Positions 60,001 to 64,000 of a stretch of DNA of 64,000 bases are shown here, in pieces (the first letter of the stretch is position 1; each line of letters starts with the position of its first letter). The stretch is taken from NCBI RefSeq assembly GCF_024679245.1, contig NC_090172.1, positions 43,377,054-43,441,053 on the forward strand, given 5' to 3'. This stretch comes from Pseudorasbora parva. Its lineage: Eukaryota > Chordata > Actinopteri > Cypriniformes > Gobionidae. The translations under genes and the position numbers were made by a program. The notes below the pieces were generated by a model, which worked only from the letters and a program-made list of their open reading frames with translations, made no database searches and had not been told where the DNA came from.

Positions 60001-63000
60001 ACACACACACTGACTCAGGTCCCCTGTTAGATAGTAAATCACGACGCCTGTGTGTTTGCTGTGACATTTCTTATCATCATAAACACACTGCAAAGATTTA
60101 GAGTTTTTACAGCAATAACTGAGTTTAAAGGGTTAAATCAAGCAGAAATAGCTCTCTAATGTATTAATTGCAGGTAATTATTGAATAGTGATTATGTTAC
60201 ACACACACTGACTCAGGTCCCCTGTTAGATAGTAAATCACGACGCCTGTGCGTTTGCTGTGACATTTCTTATCATCATAAACACACTGCTAAGATTTAGA
60301 GTTTTTACAGCAATACCTGAGTTTAAAGGGTTAAATCAAGCAGAAATAGCTCTCTAATGTATTAATTGCAGGTCATTATTGAATAGTGATTACGTTACAC
60401 ACACACACTGACTCAGGTCCCCTGTTAGATAGTAAATCACGATGCCTGTGTGTTTGCTGTGACATTTCTTATCACCATAAACACACTGCAAAGATTTAGA
60501 GTTTTTACAGCAATAACTGAGTTTAAAGGGTTAAATCAAGCAGAAATAGCTCTCTAATGTATTAATTGCAGGTAATTATTGAATAGTGATTACGTTACAC
60601 ACACACTGACTCAGGTCCCCTGTTAGATAGTAAATCACGACGCCTGTGTGTTTGCTGTGACATTTCTTATCATCACAAACACACTGTAAAGATTTAGAGT
60701 TTTTACAGCAATACCTGAGTTTAAAGGGTTAAATCAAGCAGAAATAGCTCTCTAATGTATTAATTGCAGGTCATTATTGAATAGTGATTATGTTACACAC
60801 ACACTGACTCAGGTCCCCTGTTAGATAGTAAATCACGACGCCTGTGTGTTTGCTGTGACATTTCTTATCATCACAAACACACTGTAAAGATTTAGAGTTT
60901 TTACAGCAATACCTGAGTTTAAAGGGTTAAATCAAGCAGAAATAGCTCTCTAATGTATTAATTGCAGGTCATTATTGAATAGTGATTACGTTACACACAC
61001 ACACTCACTCAGGTCCCCTGTTAGATAGTAAATCACGACGCCTGTGTGTTTGCTGTGACATTTCTTATCACCACAAACACACTGCAAAGATTTAGAGTTT
61101 TTACAGCAATACCTGAGTTTAAAGGGTTAAATCAAGCAGAAATAGCTCTCTAATGTATTAATTGCAGGTCATTATTGAATAGTGATTATGTTACACACAC
61201 ACTGACTCAGGTCCCCTGTTAGATAGTAAATCACGACGCCTGTGTGTTTGCTGTGACATTTCTTATCATCACAAACACACTGCAAAGATTTAGAGGTTTT
61301 ACAGCAATACCTGAGTTTAAAGGGTTAAATCAAGCAGAAATAGCTCTCTAATGTATTAATTGCAGGTCATTATTGAATATTGATTATGTTACACACACAC
61401 TCACTCAGGTCCCCTGTTAGATAGTAAATCACGACGCCTGTGTGTTTGCTGTGACATTTCTTATCATCACAAACACACTGCAAAGATTTAGAGTTTTTAC
61501 AGCAATACCTGAGTTTAAAGGGTTAAATCAAGCAGAAATAGCTCTCTAATGTATTAATTGCAGGTCATTATTGAATATTGATTATGTTACACACACACAC
61601 TGACTCAGGTCCCCTGTTAGATAGTAAATCACGACGCCTGTGTGTTTGCTGTGACATTTCTTATCATCACAAACACTCTGTAAAGATTTAGAGTTTTTAC
61701 AGCAATTCCTGAGTTTAAAGGGTTAAATCAAGCAGAAATAGCTCTCTAATGTATTAATTGCAGGTCATTATTGAATAATGAATATGTTACACACACACAC
61801 TGAGTCGAGTCCCGTTAGATAGTAAATCACGACGCCTGTGTGTTTGCTGTGACATTTCTTATCATCACAAACACACTGCAAAGATTTAGAGTTTTTACAG
61901 CAATAACTGAGTTTAAAGGGTTAAATCAAGCAGAAATAGCTCTCTAATGTATTAATTGCAGGTCATTATTGAATAGTGATTACGTTACACACACACACTG
62001 ACTCAGGTCCCCTGTTAGATAGTAAATCACGACGCCTGTGTGTTTGCTGTGACATTTCTTATCATCATAAACACACTGCAAAGATTTAGAGTTTTTACAG
62101 CAATACCTGAGTTTAAAGGGTTAAATCAAGCAGAAATAGCTCTCTAATGTATTAATTGCAAGTCATTATTGAATAGTGATTACGTTACACACACACACTG
62201 ACTCAGGTCCCCTGTTAGATAGTAAATCACGACGCCTGTGTGTTTGCTGTGACATTTCTTATCATCATAAACACACTGCTAAGATTTAGAGTTTTTACAG
62301 CAATACCTGAGTTTAAAGGGTTAAATCAAGCAGAAATAGCTCTCTAATGTATTAATTGCAGGTCATTATTGAATAGTGATTATGTTACACACACACTGAC
62401 TCAGGTCCCCTGTTAGATAGTAAATCACGACGCCTGTGTGTTTGCTGTGACATTTCTTATCATCACAAACACACTGTAAAGATTTAGAGTTTTTACAGCA
62501 ATACCTGAGTTTAAAGGGTTAAATCAAGCAGAAATAGCTCTCTAATGTATTAATTGCAGGTCATTATTGAATAGTGATTACGTTACACACACACACTCAC
62601 TCAGGTCCCCTGTTAGATAGTAAATCACGACGCCTGTGTGTTTGCTGTGACATTTCTTATCACCACAAACACACTGCAAAGATTTAGAGTTTTTACAGCA
62701 ATACCTGAGTTTAAAGGGTTAAATCAAGCAGAAATAGCTCTCTAATGTATTAATTGCAGGTCATTATTGAATAGTGATTATGTTACACACACACTGACTC
62801 AGGTCCCCTGTTAGATAGTAAATCACGACGCCTGTGTGTTTGCTGTGACATTTCTTATCATCACAAACACACTGCAAAGATTTAGAGGTTTTACAGCAAT
62901 ACCTGAGTTTAAAGGGTTAAATCAAGCAGAAATAGCTCTCTAATGTATTAATTGCAGGTCATTATTGAATATTGATTATGTTACACACACACTCACTCAG

Positions 63001-64000
63001 GTCCCCTGTTAGATAGTAAATCACGACGCCTGTGTGTTTGCTGTGACATTTCTTATCATCACAAACACACTGCAAAGATTTAGAGTTTTTACAGCAATAC
63101 CTGAGTTTAAAGGGTTAAATCAAGCAGAAATAGCTCTCTAATGTATTAATTGCAGGTCATTATTGAATATTGATTATGTTACACACACACACTGACTCAG
63201 GTCCCCTGTTAGATAGTAAATCACGACGCCTGTGTGTTTGCTGTGACATTTCTTATCATCACAAACACTCTGTAAAGATTTAGAGTTTTTACAGCAATAC
63301 CTGAGTTTAAAGGGTTAAATCAAGCAGAAATAGCTCTCTAATGTATTAATTGCAGGTCATTATTGAATAATGAATATGTTACACACACACACTGAGTCGA
63401 GTCCCGTTAGATAGTAAATCACGACGCCTGTGTGTTTGCTGTGACATTTCTTATCATCACAAACACACTGCAAAGATTTAGAGTTTTTACAGCAATAACT
63501 GAGTTTAAAGGGTTAAATCAAGCAGAAATAGCTCTCTAATGTATTAATTGCAGGTCATTATTGAATAGTGATTACGTTACACACACACACTGACTCAGGT
63601 CCCCTGTTAGATAGTAAATCACGACGCCTGTGTGTTTGCTGTGACATTTCTTATCATCACAAACACACTACAAATATTTAGAGTTTTTACAGCAATACCT
63701 GAGTTTAAAGGGTTAAATCAAGCAGAAATAGCTCTCTAATGTATTATTTGCAGGTCATTATTGAATAGTGATTACGTTACACACACACTCACTCAGGTCC
63801 CCTGTTAGATAGTAAATCACGACGCCTGTGTGTTTGCTGTGACATTTCTTATCATCATAAACACACTGTAAAGATTTAGAGTTTTTACAGCAATACCTGA
63901 GTTTAAAGGGTTAAATCAAGCAGAAATAGCTCTCTAATGTATTAATTGCAGGTCATTATTGAATAGTGATTACGTTACACACACACACTGACTCAGGTCC
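57031..64000. repeat. Satellite array, ~198-200-bp unit, 35 units plus partial
   Basis: Each unit begins GGTCCCCTGTTAGATAGTAA, then passes through ATCACGACGCCTGTGTG, TTTAGAGTTTTTACAGCAAT, GTTTAAAGGGTTAAATCAAG and a short CA run. Unit starts are at 57031, 57229, 57427 and on to 63796, with the 36th unit beginning at 63996 and cut by the window end. Lengths are 198 or 200, the difference lying mostly in the CA run. Units differ by few bases. A marked variant (GAGTCGAGTCCCGTTAG) begins units near 58421, 61808 and 63400. The array is non-coding: stops occur in all frames. Confidence 0.98.
60812..63597. repeat. Higher-order repeat: 8-unit block duplicated (period 1592 bp)
   Basis: Units starting at 60812, 61012, 61210, 61408, 61608 and 61808 correspond in order, length pattern and private variants to those at 62404, 62604, 62802, 63000, 63200 and 63400, each exactly 1592 bases later. 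Private markers shared include ATCACCACAAAC (61071 against 62663), TTTAGAGGTTTTAC, GAATATTGATTATG and the GAGTCGAGTCCCG unit start. The correspondence ends at the next unit. Confidence 0.9.

Noticed and set aside
57031..64000. CRISPR array
   Set aside because: Units are directly adjacent and homogeneous along their whole ~199 bases, with no unique spacers; it is a satellite.

Overview
This 64 kb window looks like non-coding DNA from a teleost fish, most likely a cyprinid (carp, goldfish or zebrafish relative). The reasons are the very high density of small terminal-inverted-repeat (TIR) DNA elements of kinds familiar from cyprinid genomes, a Tc1-like fossil, chromodomain Ty3/gypsy remains, long CA/GA/TA/GAA microsatellites and the AT-rich base composition. 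The species call is inference. I found no intact protein-coding gene. The only host coding candidate is a 39-nt minus-strand microexon at 27111-27149 with textbook splice sites, so much of the window may be intron of a large minus-strand gene.

Layout. 831-4530: a TIR element split by a decayed Ty3/gypsy retrotransposon (991-4305, 5-bp duplication GTTTA), which itself carries an AT-rich insert (3719-3971). 4600-5998: an LTR-like block split by a TIR element. 6 to 11.2 kb: mostly unique sequence. 11232-12429: Tc1/mariner fossil. 12.4-13.2 kb: a perfect hairpin, a TG and a GA microsatellite. 15.2-18.2 kb: an LTR-like block split by a TA-flanked element, then a TTAA-flanked element (16065-17621) and a hAT-like element with an imperfect 8-bp duplication (17669-18180). 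18.2-23.4 kb: mostly unique. 23.5-29.5 kb: three copies of one TTAA-flanked family ('family A'), one holding a Harbinger-like insert and one sitting inside another dispersed repeat, plus a 58-bp inverted repeat and the microexon. 30.8-33.1 kb: two near-identical copies of a ~709-bp element ('D'), the first holding another element ('F'). 33.1-36 kb: more TIR elements. 37976-41780: one hAT-like copy ('C2') broken by two separate insertions, one of which contains a further insertion. 42601-44163: TA-flanked element broken by a TTAA-flanked one. 45.5-54.2 kb: scattered small elements, including a hAT remnant with a decayed BED finger and an exact 8-bp duplication. 54.5-55.8 kb: dispersed repeats. 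56024-57047: an 18-bp inverted pair whose right arm is the first unit of a satellite filling 57031-64000 (35 full units of about 198-200 bp, with a higher-order 1592-bp duplication) and running off the window.

The sequence reads as a record of insertion order. Several uninterrupted copies inside the window act as empty sites for interrupted ones, so target-site duplications and element ends can be fixed to the base without a database. The most useful observations are the self-priming signature of the gypsy element, the satellite that begins at the inverted terminus of a possible DNA element, its 8-unit higher-order repeat, the microexon candidate and the multi-level nests. I see no new multi-gene system. 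Family names given without a protein motif are judged from TIR and target-duplication type only.
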